NCBI RefSeq assembly: GCF_006716885.1
Contig: NZ_VFPU01000001.1
Span: 558,001-622,000 of the forward strand
Source: Ornithinimicrobium humiphilum
GTDB taxonomy: Bacteria; Actinomycetota; Actinomycetes; Actinomycetales; Dermatophilaceae
Reading direction: 5' to 3'
Length of the DNA: 64,000 nt
In this document: positions 11,065 through 18,918 of the stretch, piece by piece
Position numbering within the stretch: position 1 is the first letter of the stretch
How the letters are laid out: every line of letters starts with the position of its first letter
The notes under the pieces: model-generated
The model's database searches: none
Told to the model about the DNA's origin: nothing
What the model saw: the letters and a program-made list of their open reading frames with translations, nothing else
Position numbers and translations under genes: made by a program

Positions 11065-11095
11065 TTTTACGACGGGGCCCAGCAGCCAGTACCCG

Positions 11096-11707
11096 TCAGT
11101 CGTAGCCCGCTTCGCTCATGATCCGGTCGCGCTCGCGGCGCCTGGACCAGCGCCGCCGCCAGAGGGCGACGCCGCCCCACAGCAGGAGCAGCAGCAGGAA
11201 GATCACGAGCGCCGGCAGGAAGATCGCCACCAGCGACAGGGTCACCGACGCGCCGTCCTCCGCGGCGGAGACCACGGGGGTGCCCAGGCCCCCCGTGCCG
11301 ACGTTGACGACCGGTCGGGTCACGGCCTTGCCGGTGTGCACGATGCCGGCCGTGATGATGCCGAGCAGCACCCCGATCCACGGGTTGGCGGCCATGAAGG
11401 ACGAGCTCTGCTCGAAGTCCTCGGCGGCCGTCGTGGCGGCGAAGATCAGTCCGCCCGTCGCGGGGCGCACGAACGTGCCGACCGCGTCGTTGATGTGGTC
11501 GACGAGCGCCACCTTGTCCAGGACCACCTCGGAGAGCAGCAGCACGGCGGCGATGCCGATGGCCCACCACGACTCGATCCAGGCGTACTGCGCCGGAAGG
11601 TTGATCACATCCGTGAACCTCGCGACCAGCGCCACAAGGAGGAAGGGGATGTAGGCGTTCAGCCCCGCCGCCGCGGAGAGCCCCGCCCCGGTCAGTGCAG
11701 CGAGCAT
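11096..11707 (-). CDS. DUF4126 membrane protein
   Basis: 203-residue integral membrane protein of the DUF4126 family. Seen: the family opening LTGAGLSAAAGLNAYIPFLL, about five hydrophobic segments, the acidic stretch LLLSEVVLDKVALVDHINDA, and a basic C-terminus (RRRWSRRRERD). I chose the ATG at 11707 because GCGAGG lies about 6 bases upstream and the protein then begins at the conserved first helix. The function is unknown. It lies back to back with the first sigma-factor module and has its own minus-strand orientation. Confidence 0.8.
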   Translation of the reverse strand: MLAALTGAGLSAAAGLNAYIPFLLVALVARFTDVINLPAQYAWIESWWAIGIAAVLLLSEVVLDKVALVDHINDAVGTFVRPATGGLIFAATTAAEDFEQSSSFMAANPWIGVLLGIITAGIVHTGKAVTRPVVNVGTGGLGTPVVSAAEDGASVTLSLVAIFLPALVIFLLLLLLWGGVALWRRRWSRRRERDRIMSEAGYD

Positions 11708-11836
11708 GCGTGCCTCGCTTTCGTGTCGGCCACCCTCCGGCGGAGGGCGGTCGCCCCATACAACCACGGGGTGTGCGGTGCCTGTTCCCCGCTCGGCACG
11801 AGTCCCTCCGGGTGCGGCGACGGCCCGCGCCGCTCA

Positions 11837-11859
11837 ACCTTTCGGCATGCCGGGCCGTT
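11837..11859 (+). promoter_or_regulatory. ECF-type promoter of sigma module 1
   Basis: ACCTTT (-35 type) at 11837-11842, 13 bases, then CGTT (-10 type) at 11856-11859, 63 bases before the sigma ATG. The same two boxes with the same spacing precede the other two sigma genes, which implies self- or cross-activation. Confidence 0.62.
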
Positions 11860-11922
11860 GGGAGGATGGGTCCGTCGCAGGGGGACGGACCACCGACGAC
11901 GGACCGGACGACGCGAGGTGAG

Positions 11923-12423
11923 ATGAAGAAGGACCAGGAGGAGGGCTTCGCGGACTTCGTCCGGGCGGCCTCCCCGCGCCTGCTCACCTCGGCGTGGATG
12001 CTCTGCGGCGACCCGCACGTCGCCGAGGAGCTGGTGCAGGAGTCGCTGGCGCGGGTCTACGTTCACTGGCGGCGGGCGAGGGTCGACAACCCCACCGCCT
12101 ACGCCCGCCGCGTGCTCGTCAACCTGCACACCGACCGGTGGCGCAAGAGCCGTCGCGAGGTGCTCACGGACACCGTGCCGGACACGGACCCCGCTCCTGG
12201 GCCCCAGGCCGCCCTGGGCCTCGACCTCGACCTGGCCCGGGCTCTGCAGGACCTGCCGCGCCGCGAGCGCGAGTGCGTGGTCCTGCGCCACTACCTCGAC
12301 CTGTCCGAGAAGGACGCCGCGGCGACGCTCGGCGTCTCGACCGGCACGGTCAAGAGCTCGACCTCACGCGGGCTGGCCGCCCTGCGCGCCGCCCTGACCG
12401 AAGGGGAACCGAACCATGTCTGA
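11923..12423 (+). CDS. ECF sigma factor, SigE-like actinobacterial family (module 1)
   Basis: 166-residue group IV sigma factor. Sigma region 2 covers about residues 8-80 (LTSAWMLCGDPHVAEELVQE, then AYARRVLVNLHTDRWRK), and region 4 about 105-155 (RRERECVVLRHYLDLSEKDA, with helix-turn-helix LGVSTGTVKSSTSRGL). It reads promoters of the -35/-10 ECF kind and recruits RNA polymerase. The stop codon is overlapped by 8 bases by the next gene, a membrane protein with an anti-sigma-like N-terminus. The start has the AGGTGAG context just upstream. Two paralogues occur at 13991 and 18433 with the same arrangement. Confidence 0.9.
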   Translation: MKKDQEEGFADFVRAASPRLLTSAWMLCGDPHVAEELVQESLARVYVHWRRARVDNPTAYARRVLVNLHTDRWRKSRREVLTDTVPDTDPAPGPQAALGLDLDLARALQDLPRRERECVVLRHYLDLSEKDAAATLGVSTGTVKSSTSRGLAALRAALTEGEPNHV

Positions 12424-13852
12424 CGACCTCGACCGCTCCGCCCTCGTCCTGCTCGACCGCGCCGACGAACTCGCGCCCGTCATGTCCGTCGAGCCGGACG
12501 CCGTCATCGCCCGGGGACGCCGCAAGGTGCACCGCCGTCGCACCTCCGCAGCCGCGGGCGTCGGCTCGCTGGCTCTCGTGGGTGCCCTGTGGCTGGGTGG
12601 ACCGCTCAACCCGTTCGCCGCCACCGGCGACCCGGTGCCGGCCTCGGTCAGCTGGCAGGACGGGGTGGCCGTCGACCTGTTCGACAACGAGCCGAACCCC
12701 GTCCACGAGTCCGACCGGGTCCACTGGACGGGCGAGCTGCGCAGCGCCGAGGGGGATGCCTTCCCCGAGCTCGTGCTCACCCGTGACGGAGAGCAGCTCG
12801 AGCCGCTGCCGGCGCAGGACGGCCCCGGTGACGTGCTGGTCTTCGGCGTCGAGGGACTGAGGGTGGCGGTGTGGGAGTCGCCGCAGGGCAGCCTCGGCGA
12901 GACCCCGCTGTGGTCCCCGGGGGTCTACGCAGGCCAGGGCGGGACGGCGGAGGTCGACGGCGCCCTCGTGCGCTATGCCGTCGCCGAGTTCGTCCCCGGT
13001 GCCACCGCTGCGCTGGAGGAGCTGTACTGGTACGACGAGACCGCAGCACACTCCGCCAGCGGCGCGCCGGTGGCGAGCACGAGGATGGGCGTCAACGGCT
13101 CGGAGGCGCTCGTGATGCTGGACGAGGCGCGGGGGGTGTGGGGTGCGACCCCGCTCGGCGAGCACCTCGGGCCCCCTCACGTGGCGCGGCTCGTGTCGGG
13201 CTCCGGCCTGACCGGGTGGCTGGGAGGGTCGCTCGTGACCACGTCGCTGGGTGTGCTGCCGCCCGGTGCGACAGATCTGGAGGTCACCCCGGGCACCGCG
13301 ACCCTGGCGTCGACGCCGCTCGGCTCGCACACCGCCGTGATGGCCGCCGACCCGAGCCTGACCGAAACCGTCCCGCAGGTCCGGTTCACGCTGGACGGTG
13401 AGGAGCACGTCCTGGAGAGCTACGCCCAGGACACGGGCCGACCGTTGGCCGTCGGCAGCGGGCAGGTCCTCGTCACCGCGCAGCCCGAGGCGCTCGAGCT
13501 GCGCCGGGGTGAGGACTACACGCTCATCCCCGCCGAGGACCTGCAGGACGGGACGGCGTTCACCGTGCCGACCCTGGGCGGCCACGCCGTCGTCGTCCCG
13601 GGCTGGCAGCCCGACGCGGACGTCGAGGACCTCCGCGTCCTCGTCGGCACCGACGGCGACGAGCGGTGGGTCGAGGTGGAGGCCGCCACCGTCGGCGCGC
13701 TCTTCGACGGCCGCCCGCTCGTGGTCCTGGGCCTGGACCGCGGGGTCGTCGGGGAGGGCGAGACGGTCCGCGGGGTGGGTGTCGCGGGCGAGGGCGACGT
13801 CACGCCGCACCCCCTCACCCGGGGCGTCATCCGGCTCGACACCGGCCTCTGA
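12416..13852 (+). CDS. Single-pass membrane protein, presumed anti-sigma/sensor (module 1)
   Basis: 478 residues: about 45 cytoplasmic residues (LLDRADELAPVMSVEPDAVI, then GRRKVHRRR), one membrane helix at about 47-63, and a large extracytoplasmic region rich in beta-type sequence. The cytoplasmic part resembles those of the two neighbouring modules but has no HxxxCxxC zinc motif. The ectodomain shares phrases with module 2 (RGVWG; VPQVRFTLDGEEHVL against VPDVTFTLDDATYPL). The ATG lies 8 bases inside the sigma gene. Role as anti-sigma factor and envelope sensor is inferred from position and topology. Confidence 0.72.
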   Translation: MSDDLDRSALVLLDRADELAPVMSVEPDAVIARGRRKVHRRRTSAAAGVGSLALVGALWLGGPLNPFAATGDPVPASVSWQDGVAVDLFDNEPNPVHESDRVHWTGELRSAEGDAFPELVLTRDGEQLEPLPAQDGPGDVLVFGVEGLRVAVWESPQGSLGETPLWSPGVYAGQGGTAEVDGALVRYAVAEFVPGATAALEELYWYDETAAHSASGAPVASTRMGVNGSEALVMLDEARGVWGATPLGEHLGPPHVARLVSGSGLTGWLGGSLVTTSLGVLPPGATDLEVTPGTATLASTPLGSHTAVMAADPSLTETVPQVRFTLDGEEHVLESYAQDTGRPLAVGSGQVLVTAQPEALELRRGEDYTLIPAEDLQDGTAFTVPTLGGHAVVVPGWQPDADVEDLRVLVGTDGDERWVEVEAATVGALFDGRPLVVLGLDRGVVGEGETVRGVGVAGEGDVTPHPLTRGVIRLDTGL

Positions 13853-13925
13853 GTCCTGCCGGGGACACCGGCTCGCGCGCGGGAGGTTCCGGCACGAGCC
13901 GGTCTCCGGTGCCCGGACGGCCCCA

Positions 13926-13948
13926 ACCTTTGACCACCGTGCTCCGTT
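13926..13948 (+). promoter_or_regulatory. ECF-type promoter of sigma module 2
   Basis: ACCTTT at 13926-13931, 13 bases, CGTT at 13945-13948, 42 bases before the GTG of the sigma gene. The geometry matches modules 1 and 3 exactly. Confidence 0.62.
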
Positions 13949-13990
13949 ACCGGTGCGAGGACAGGGCAGGATGACGCCGAGGAGGCACGG

Positions 13991-14485
13991 GTGGGCAGCA
14001 GCGAGGACGACGGGGCGTACGTCGAGTTCGTCGACGCGTCACGCTCGACCCTCCTGGCCTACGCCTGGCTGCTGACCGGGGAGCCGCACGCCGCGGAGGA
14101 CCTCGTGCAGGAGACGTTCGTGCGGGTCTACGTCCGCTGGCGCAAGGTCCGGGGCGGCCAGCCGCTGGCCTACGCCCGCCGCGTGCTGTCCAACCTGCAC
14201 ACCGACCGGTGGCGGTCGCGACGGCGGGAGGTGCTGCGCGACGAGGTGCCGGAGACGGCATACACCTCCGACCCGATGACCACCGACCTCGTCCGCGCCC
14301 TGCAGGCGCTGTCGCCGCGCGAGCGCGAGTGCGTGGTGCTGCGCCACCACCTGGACCTGTCCGAGAAGGACACCGCCGCGACGCTGTGGATCAGCGTCGG
14401 GTCGGTGAAGAGCTACCCGTCCAAGGGTCTTGCGGGTCTGCGCCCGCTGCTCGCCGACAGGATCGAGGAGGAGCGCCATGTCTGA
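13991..14485 (+). CDS. ECF sigma factor, SigE-like family (module 2), divergent HTH
   Basis: 164-residue paralogue of the sigma factor at 11923. Region 2 is intact (LLAYAWLLTGEPHAAEDLVQ, then AYARRVLSNLHTDRWRS), as is the start of region 4 (SPRERECVVLRHHLDLSEKD). The recognition helix-turn-helix reads TLWISVGSVKSYPSKGL, where its relatives have Gly for the Trp and Thr for the Pro. A proline in the recognition helix may weaken DNA reading. The GTG start has GAGGAGG about 7 bases upstream; a nearby ATG at 13971 is out of frame. The stop is overlapped by 8 bases by the membrane-protein gene. Confidence 0.86.
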   Translation: MGSSEDDGAYVEFVDASRSTLLAYAWLLTGEPHAAEDLVQETFVRVYVRWRKVRGGQPLAYARRVLSNLHTDRWRSRRREVLRDEVPETAYTSDPMTTDLVRALQALSPRERECVVLRHHLDLSEKDTAATLWISVGSVKSYPSKGLAGLRPLLADRIEEERHV

Positions 14486-16604
14486 CCGCCAGCTCGCCGA
14501 GATGCTGGACCGCGCCGTCAACCACGCGCCGCAGATGCACGTCACCGGCGACGACATGCTTGCGGCGGGCAAGGGCCGCGTCCGGCGTCGGCGGGCCGTC
14601 GGGATCGGTGGCGCCCTGGGCACCGCGGCGCTCGTCGCAGCCGTCTGGAGCGGGCTGGCCGGGGGCGACGGGACGCTGCTCGGCACGACCGAGATCCAGC
14701 CGGCCACGAGCGTCTGGGAGGAGGGCGAGACCGTCGACGCCGCCCTCTTCACCGGCCTGCAGACCATCGACCAGGACCAGGTCGCCCACGCCTACGACGC
14801 GCGGCTCGGACGCGTGACGTCGGACGGCCCGGTGACTCTCACCCTCTCCGACGGGGGCGAGGTGGTGGAGGAGGTCCCGGCGCAGTCACCCGTCCCCGGT
14901 CTCGAGGTCTTCGCCGGCGAGCGCATGACCGTCGCCGTGTGGGCCGAGCCCGAGGGCGTCGTCGCGTCGGTGCCGCTCGTGGGCCCGCTCGACCCGGGCG
15001 GGCCCGCGACCGTGCAGCGCACGCAGGTGGCGGACGAGGAGCTCGCGTACGCCGTGTGGGCGGGCGACGTCGTGCCGCTGCCGCAGGCGGTCCGCGACGT
15101 CTATCTCGTCGGGCAGGACGAGGTCGTGTCCCTGGCGGGGACGGCGGTCGGCTCGGAGGTCCTGCGGGCCGGTGGGGTGCGTGCCCTCGCGTGGTCGGAC
15201 CGCGAGCGCGGCGTCTGGGGGTATGCGGTCGACGGCCAGGACTCCCCGTTCCTCGAGCAGCTGGGCCACTGGCCGGCTCAGCCCGCGTCCTTCGCCTTCT
15301 CCGAGGACGGCAGAGGAGGTGCCGTGACGGTGCTGCCCGAAGGTGCCGAGCTGGACCGCATGGGCCTCGCCGACGGCGAGGAGGTCGACAGCGCCGCACT
15401 GGACGGGCGGGAGGTGGTGCTGACGGCCGCCGAGGGCGACGTCGTGCCCGACGTGACCTTCACCCTCGACGACGCGACCTACCCCCTCGACGCCTACCTC
15501 GCGGACCTTGTGGCGCTCGACACGGTCGGTGGCGGACAGCTGACCGTCGTGCCGGACGAGGACGGCGCCGGGGGGCTGACGCTCCAGGACCGGACGGGCA
15601 CGGTCCCGGTCGAGCTGACCCCCGAGGAGCTGGGGGACGGTGTGGTCTCGCGTGCCGTGCACGGCAGCACCGTGGTGGTCGCCAGCGGCTGGGACCCGGG
15701 GCCGGCCGTCCTGACGGCGAGCCGTGTCGAGCTGGTCGGGGCTGACGGCCTCCCCGGGTGGGCCGTCCCGAGCGACGTCGCCCAGGTGGCCTTGCCGGAC
15801 GGCACGCTGCTGACGCTGATGACGGTGGATGCGGCGGACGGGGCCGAGGTGGCTGGCGCAGGACACCAGGTCGGCGGGGAGATCGAGCGCTGGACGCCTC
15901 CGGTCACCACGGTCGGTGGCGTGGAGATGCGTCTGCTGGACGGCGAGCCGGTGCCCCACGACGGTGGCCCGCTGGAGCGGCTCGACGACGGCTCCCTCGG
16001 AGGTGTCCGGCACTACGCCGGGGCGTCCTGGTCGGGTGCGGACTACCTGGTGGTGCCGGGTACCGGTGCCGGTGAGGCGTTTGTGCCCCTGGTCGGGGAG
16101 TCGGACGGGCAGGTCCGCCCCGCACCCGAGGCCGTCCTGGACCAGGACGTCGTCGAGCTGGGCGGCCAGCCCCTGACGGTCCTGCGGGTGAGCGTGAGCC
16201 TGGCGCAGCAGGGCCGCTCCGTCGTTCTGGGCGGGGCCGTGCAGCGAGGGTCGGGGGACGCCGCGAACAGCTGGGCGCTGGCCGGCAGTGCCGTCTCGGC
16301 CCATGTGGTCATCGACCCGGGGGCGGTCGTCACCGTCGCGGCGGACCAGGGCGTGTGGCTGCTCTACCCGCAGGGCTCGACGGACCCTGAGGAGCTGCAG
16401 GCCGGCCGTACCGGCGACGACGTGCTGCGTCTCACCGGCGGTCCGGACGCCGCAGAGCTGACACTGGTCGCCGTCCACCCTGCCGGTGCTCCTGGGCCGC
16501 GGGTCGGTGACGTCGAGGGCGAGCTCACGCCCACGGCCACGCACGACGTCGCCGACCTCGACCTGGTGGTCCGCACCTGGCGGACGGACGTCGGCGGGGA
16601 CTGA
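14478..16604 (+). CDS. Single-pass membrane protein, presumed anti-sigma/sensor (module 2)
   Basis: 708 residues, the largest of the three. The cytoplasmic N-terminus (MLDRAVNHAPQMHVTGDDML, then GRVRRRR) is followed by a membrane helix at about 42-60 and then about 640 extracytoplasmic residues dominated by Val, Asp, Gly and Thr, with repeated short beta-rich phrases. No zinc-binding anti-sigma motif and no enzyme motif were recognised. The 8-base overlap ATGTCTGA with the sigma gene is identical in all three modules. The larger ectodomain suggests a different signal from module 1. The function is inferred. Confidence 0.7.
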   Translation: MSDRQLAEMLDRAVNHAPQMHVTGDDMLAAGKGRVRRRRAVGIGGALGTAALVAAVWSGLAGGDGTLLGTTEIQPATSVWEEGETVDAALFTGLQTIDQDQVAHAYDARLGRVTSDGPVTLTLSDGGEVVEEVPAQSPVPGLEVFAGERMTVAVWAEPEGVVASVPLVGPLDPGGPATVQRTQVADEELAYAVWAGDVVPLPQAVRDVYLVGQDEVVSLAGTAVGSEVLRAGGVRALAWSDRERGVWGYAVDGQDSPFLEQLGHWPAQPASFAFSEDGRGGAVTVLPEGAELDRMGLADGEEVDSAALDGREVVLTAAEGDVVPDVTFTLDDATYPLDAYLADLVALDTVGGGQLTVVPDEDGAGGLTLQDRTGTVPVELTPEELGDGVVSRAVHGSTVVVASGWDPGPAVLTASRVELVGADGLPGWAVPSDVAQVALPDGTLLTLMTVDAADGAEVAGAGHQVGGEIERWTPPVTTVGGVEMRLLDGEPVPHDGGPLERLDDGSLGGVRHYAGASWSGADYLVVPGTGAGEAFVPLVGESDGQVRPAPEAVLDQDVVELGGQPLTVLRVSVSLAQQGRSVVLGGAVQRGSGDAANSWALAGSAVSAHVVIDPGAVVTVAADQGVWLLYPQGSTDPEELQAGRTGDDVLRLTGGPDAAELTLVAVHPAGAPGPRVGDVEGELTPTATHDVADLDLVVRTWRTDVGGD

Positions 16605-16622
16605 GTCGCCTGCGTCATGACG

Positions 16623-16663
16623 GTCCCGTGGAAGTGGCGAGCATGGCTGCACTTCCACGGGAC
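16623..16663. terminator. Bidirectional terminator after module 2
   Basis: Perfect 14-bp arms (GTCCCGTGGAAGTG and its complement) around a 13-base loop, between the convergent ends of module 2 and the DUF3037 gene. Confidence 0.75.
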
Positions 16664-16694
16664 GACTCTCACGGGACGGGCACCACCCGGCGGC

Positions 16695-17075
16695 TCAGCG
16701 CCTGACCAGCACCTGCACGAGGTGCTCCAGCGTCGCCGCCGGGTCCTCCGTCGTGCCGCCGTGGATCGGCCCGGGCTGCACGATCGTGCTGCGCGGGGCG
16801 CTCAGCCACCCAAACCTCGGCCCCAGCCGGTCCAGCCGCGGGGTGCTGGGCGAGTGCTCGCCACCGGCGACACGGCATACCGTCTCCAGCGCGGAGCGCA
16901 CCGCCTCAAGGTCCAGGTCCGGGTCGAGCGCCAGCGCGCGGTCGTCGTCCAGCGCGAAGGCGCCCCGGAGGAACTCCGCCTCTTGGCTGTAGAGCACCAC
17001 GCCCACGTTGATGAACTCCTCGCGCTCCACACGGGGCACGAGCCGCAGCACGACGTACTGGTAGTCGACGGTCAT
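16695..17075 (-). CDS. DUF3037 protein
   Basis: 126-residue protein of the DUF3037 family. It opens with YQYVVLRLVPRVEREEFINV, the characteristic block, followed by GVVLYSQEAEFL and a helical C-terminal half. It overlaps the upstream HipA-like kinase gene by ATGA, a pairing seen repeatedly in actinobacteria. This suggests that the two proteins act together, possibly as kinase and modulator. No biochemical role is known to me. Confidence 0.82.
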   Translation of the reverse strand: MTVDYQYVVLRLVPRVEREEFINVGVVLYSQEAEFLRGAFALDDDRALALDPDLDLEAVRSALETVCRVAGGEHSPSTPRLDRLGPRFGWLSAPRSTIVQPGPIHGGTTEDPAATLEHLVQVLVRR

Positions 17076-17845
17076 GCGGCACCTCCCGGGAGCCAGACGT
17101 CTGGCGTCCGCACGCGGGCCAGCAGATGCTCGAGGTATGCCGTGCGCACGGCGGCCGCGTCCGGCAGGTGGTCGGTGGTCTCCAGCCACTCCTCGGGCAC
17201 CTGGTCGAGCACGCCCGCGACCAGGTCGGCGTCGATGCGGGGCGCCAGCTCTGCGTGGGCGCCCGGCAGGTCCGTCGCGAGGCCGCCGAGGACGTGGTCG
17301 TCGGCGCCCACCCGGAAGGGCTGCGCGGCGAAACGCCCTGCGTCCGGCGCGCGGCTGGGCCAGGAGTGGTGGAAGTACAGCGCTGCCCCGTGGTCGATGA
17401 GCCAGGTCCGCCGGTGCCAGGTCAGCAGGTTGGGGTTGGACCACGTGCGGTCGACGTTGGCGGTGAACGCGTCCAGCCACAGGATCCGCGAGGCCAGCGC
17501 CGCGTCCGGCGGCCGCGACCCGTCGTAGCCCAGCGCGCCCGGCAGCAGGTCGACGCCCAGGTTGGTGCCGGGCGAGGCGTTGAGCAGGTCCTGCACCTCC
17601 TCGTCGGCCTCGTAGCGTGCCATCGCCGGCGGCAGGTCGATCGTCACCAGGCGGGGGACCGGCAGGCCCAGCGCCCGCGCCAGCTCGCCGACGACGACCT
17701 CGGCGACGAGGACCTTCAGGCCCTGCCCGGCGCCGCGGAACTTCACCACGTAGGTCCCGAGGTCCGCGCCCTCCACCAGCCCGGGCATCGAGCCGCCCTC
17801 GCGCAGGGGCGTGACGTAGCGGACGGCGGTGACGTGGTCGAGCAC
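17072..17845 (-). CDS. HipA-like kinase family protein
   Basis: 257 residues with the fold marks of HipA-type kinases: a nucleotide-lysine strand TYVVKFRGAGQGLKVLVAEV, the catalytic-loop type LDAFTANVDRTWSNPNLL (D, N and D retained), and the metal-binding IDHGAALYFHH. It lacks the N-terminal subdomain of classical 430-residue HipA, and no HipB repressor gene adjoins it. The GTG start is set by a minus-strand TAGCCT box 7 bases upstream (leaderless). Its operon partner is DUF3037. It may phosphorylate a protein target, but a toxin role is not supported by the context. Confidence 0.78.
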   Translation of the reverse strand: MLDHVTAVRYVTPLREGGSMPGLVEGADLGTYVVKFRGAGQGLKVLVAEVVVGELARALGLPVPRLVTIDLPPAMARYEADEEVQDLLNASPGTNLGVDLLPGALGYDGSRPPDAALASRILWLDAFTANVDRTWSNPNLLTWHRRTWLIDHGAALYFHHSWPSRAPDAGRFAAQPFRVGADDHVLGGLATDLPGAHAELAPRIDADLVAGVLDQVPEEWLETTDHLPDAAAVRTAYLEHLLARVRTPDVWLPGGAA

Positions 17846-17852
17846 GACGGTC

Positions 17853-17858
17853 AGGCTA
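17853..17858 (-). promoter_or_regulatory. -10 box, leaderless promoter of the HipA-like gene
   Basis: TAGCCT on the minus strand, 7 bases before the GTG at 17845. It is divergent from an identical hexamer that serves the gene at 17932. Confidence 0.5.
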
Positions 17859-17919
17859 GCCCCTGCAGGACCCGTCCGCGTGTCCCGCGTCAGAGCCCCG
17901 TGACCGACCCGTTCGGCGC

Positions 17920-17925
17920 TAGCCT
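17920..17925 (+). promoter_or_regulatory. -10 box, leaderless promoter of the 17932 gene
   Basis: TAGCCT, 6 bases before the GTG. The same hexamer is used divergently 62 bases away. Confidence 0.5.
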
Positions 17926-17931
17926 GAGCGC

Positions 17932-18345
17932 GTGGGGACACCGACCGCCGGAGGCGCGCTCGCAAGGTTGCTGGCAGGGGTGGTCGTCGCGGCCGTCACG
18001 GGGTGGGTGGCGGCGATCGCCTGGTGGGCCGTGGGGCCGGTGTCGGTGCTTCCCGCCCTCGTCCGGCCTCCAGTCGCCCTGCTGCTGCTCCTCGGCGGTC
18101 TGCTGCTCGCACTCCGGGTGGCGGGCAGCTTCCAGCTCCCGGGCTGGGGCGTGCTCGTCCTGGCGAGCGCCCTGACCTGCGGCCTCCTCGGGACCGGATG
18201 GGTCGTCTCGGGACAACGGGACCTGCTCGGCCTGGGGCAGCTGGTCATCATGGGTCTCGCGCCGTTCGTCCTGGGCGCCGCGTGGCTGGCGGGACTGGTC
18301 ATCCGGGCCGGGCTCGAGCGTCGCGGGCTCGACCCGCTCCCCTGA
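17932..18345 (+). CDS. Hypothetical four-helix membrane protein
   Basis: 137-residue hydrophobic protein. Four membrane segments lie at about residues 12-38, 44-64, 70-92 and 101-124, ending in a short basic tail (RAGLERRGLDPLP). No family was recognised. The start is fixed by the leaderless TAGCCT box. It lies between the HipA-like pair and sigma module 3, and its stop is about 30 bases before that module's promoter, so it could be read through into the module. Confidence 0.6.
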   Translation: MGTPTAGGALARLLAGVVVAAVTGWVAAIAWWAVGPVSVLPALVRPPVALLLLLGGLLLALRVAGSFQLPGWGVLVLASALTCGLLGTGWVVSGQRDLLGLGQLVIMGLAPFVLGAAWLAGLVIRAGLERRGLDPLP

Positions 18346-18376
18346 GGTCCACCGCCGGGACGTGCGCCGCGCCCCC

Positions 18377-18399
18377 ACCTTTCGGGACCCCGGCACGTT
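18377..18399 (+). promoter_or_regulatory. ECF-type promoter of sigma module 3
   Basis: ACCTTT at 18377-18382, 13 bases, CGTT at 18396-18399, 33 bases before the sigma ATG. This is the third copy of the shared motif. Confidence 0.62.
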
Positions 18400-18432
18400 G
18401 TGAGGGTGAGAGGGTCCAGGCGAGGAGACGGT

Positions 18433-18918
18433 ATGCGGTCGGCGCACGAGCAGGAGTTCGCGGCGTTCTTCGATGACGCCTCGCCCCGCCTGCTGAGCGC
18501 TGCCTGGTTGCTCACCGGCGAGCAGCACGCCGCCGAGGACCTGGCCCAGGAGGCGCTGGCACGGACCTATGCACGGTGGGCCAAGGTCCGGACCGGTAAC
18601 CCGCTGGCCTTCGCACGCCGGGTGATGGCCAACCTGCACACCGACCGCTGGCGCAAGCACCGGCGCGAGGTGCTCACGGAGGACCCGCCGGAGACGTCGC
18701 TGGTCACCGACCCGCAGACGGTCGACCTCGTCCGGGCGCTGCGGGGGCTGAGCCCGCGCGAGCGGGAGTGCGTGGTGCTGCGGCACTACCTCGACCTGTC
18801 CGAGAAACAGACGGCCGAGACGCTCGGCATCGGGGTGGGCAGCGTCAAGAGCTACACGATGCACGGGCTGCGGGGTCTGCGCGCCCAGCTGCTGGAAGGA
18901 GAGCAGACGCATGTCTGA
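18433..18918 (+). CDS. ECF sigma factor, SigE-like family (module 3)
   Basis: 161-residue paralogue of the sigma factors at 11923 and 13991. Region 2 (LLSAAWLLTGEQHAAEDLAQ, then AFARRVMANLHTDRWRK) and region 4 (SPRERECVVLRHYLDLSEKQ, with LGIGVGSVKSYTMHGL) are complete. I chose the ATG at 18433 because GAGGAGA lies about 5 bases upstream; an earlier in-frame GTG lies on the -10 box. It overlaps the next gene by 8 bases, exactly as in the other modules. Confidence 0.9.
   Translation: MRSAHEQEFAAFFDDASPRLLSAAWLLTGEQHAAEDLAQEALARTYARWAKVRTGNPLAFARRVMANLHTDRWRKHRREVLTEDPPETSLVTDPQTVDLVRALRGLSPRERECVVLRHYLDLSEKQTAETLGIGVGSVKSYTMHGLRGLRAQLLEGEQTHV

Noticed and set aside
11768-11922. Small gene between DUF4126 and sigma 1
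   Set aside because: Open frames here lack ribosome sites. The stretch is explained by the divergent promoters, including the ECF box at 11837.
13971-13991. ATG at 13971 as start of sigma factor 2
   Set aside because: It is out of frame with the sigma gene. The GTG at 13991 has GAGGAGG at the right distance.
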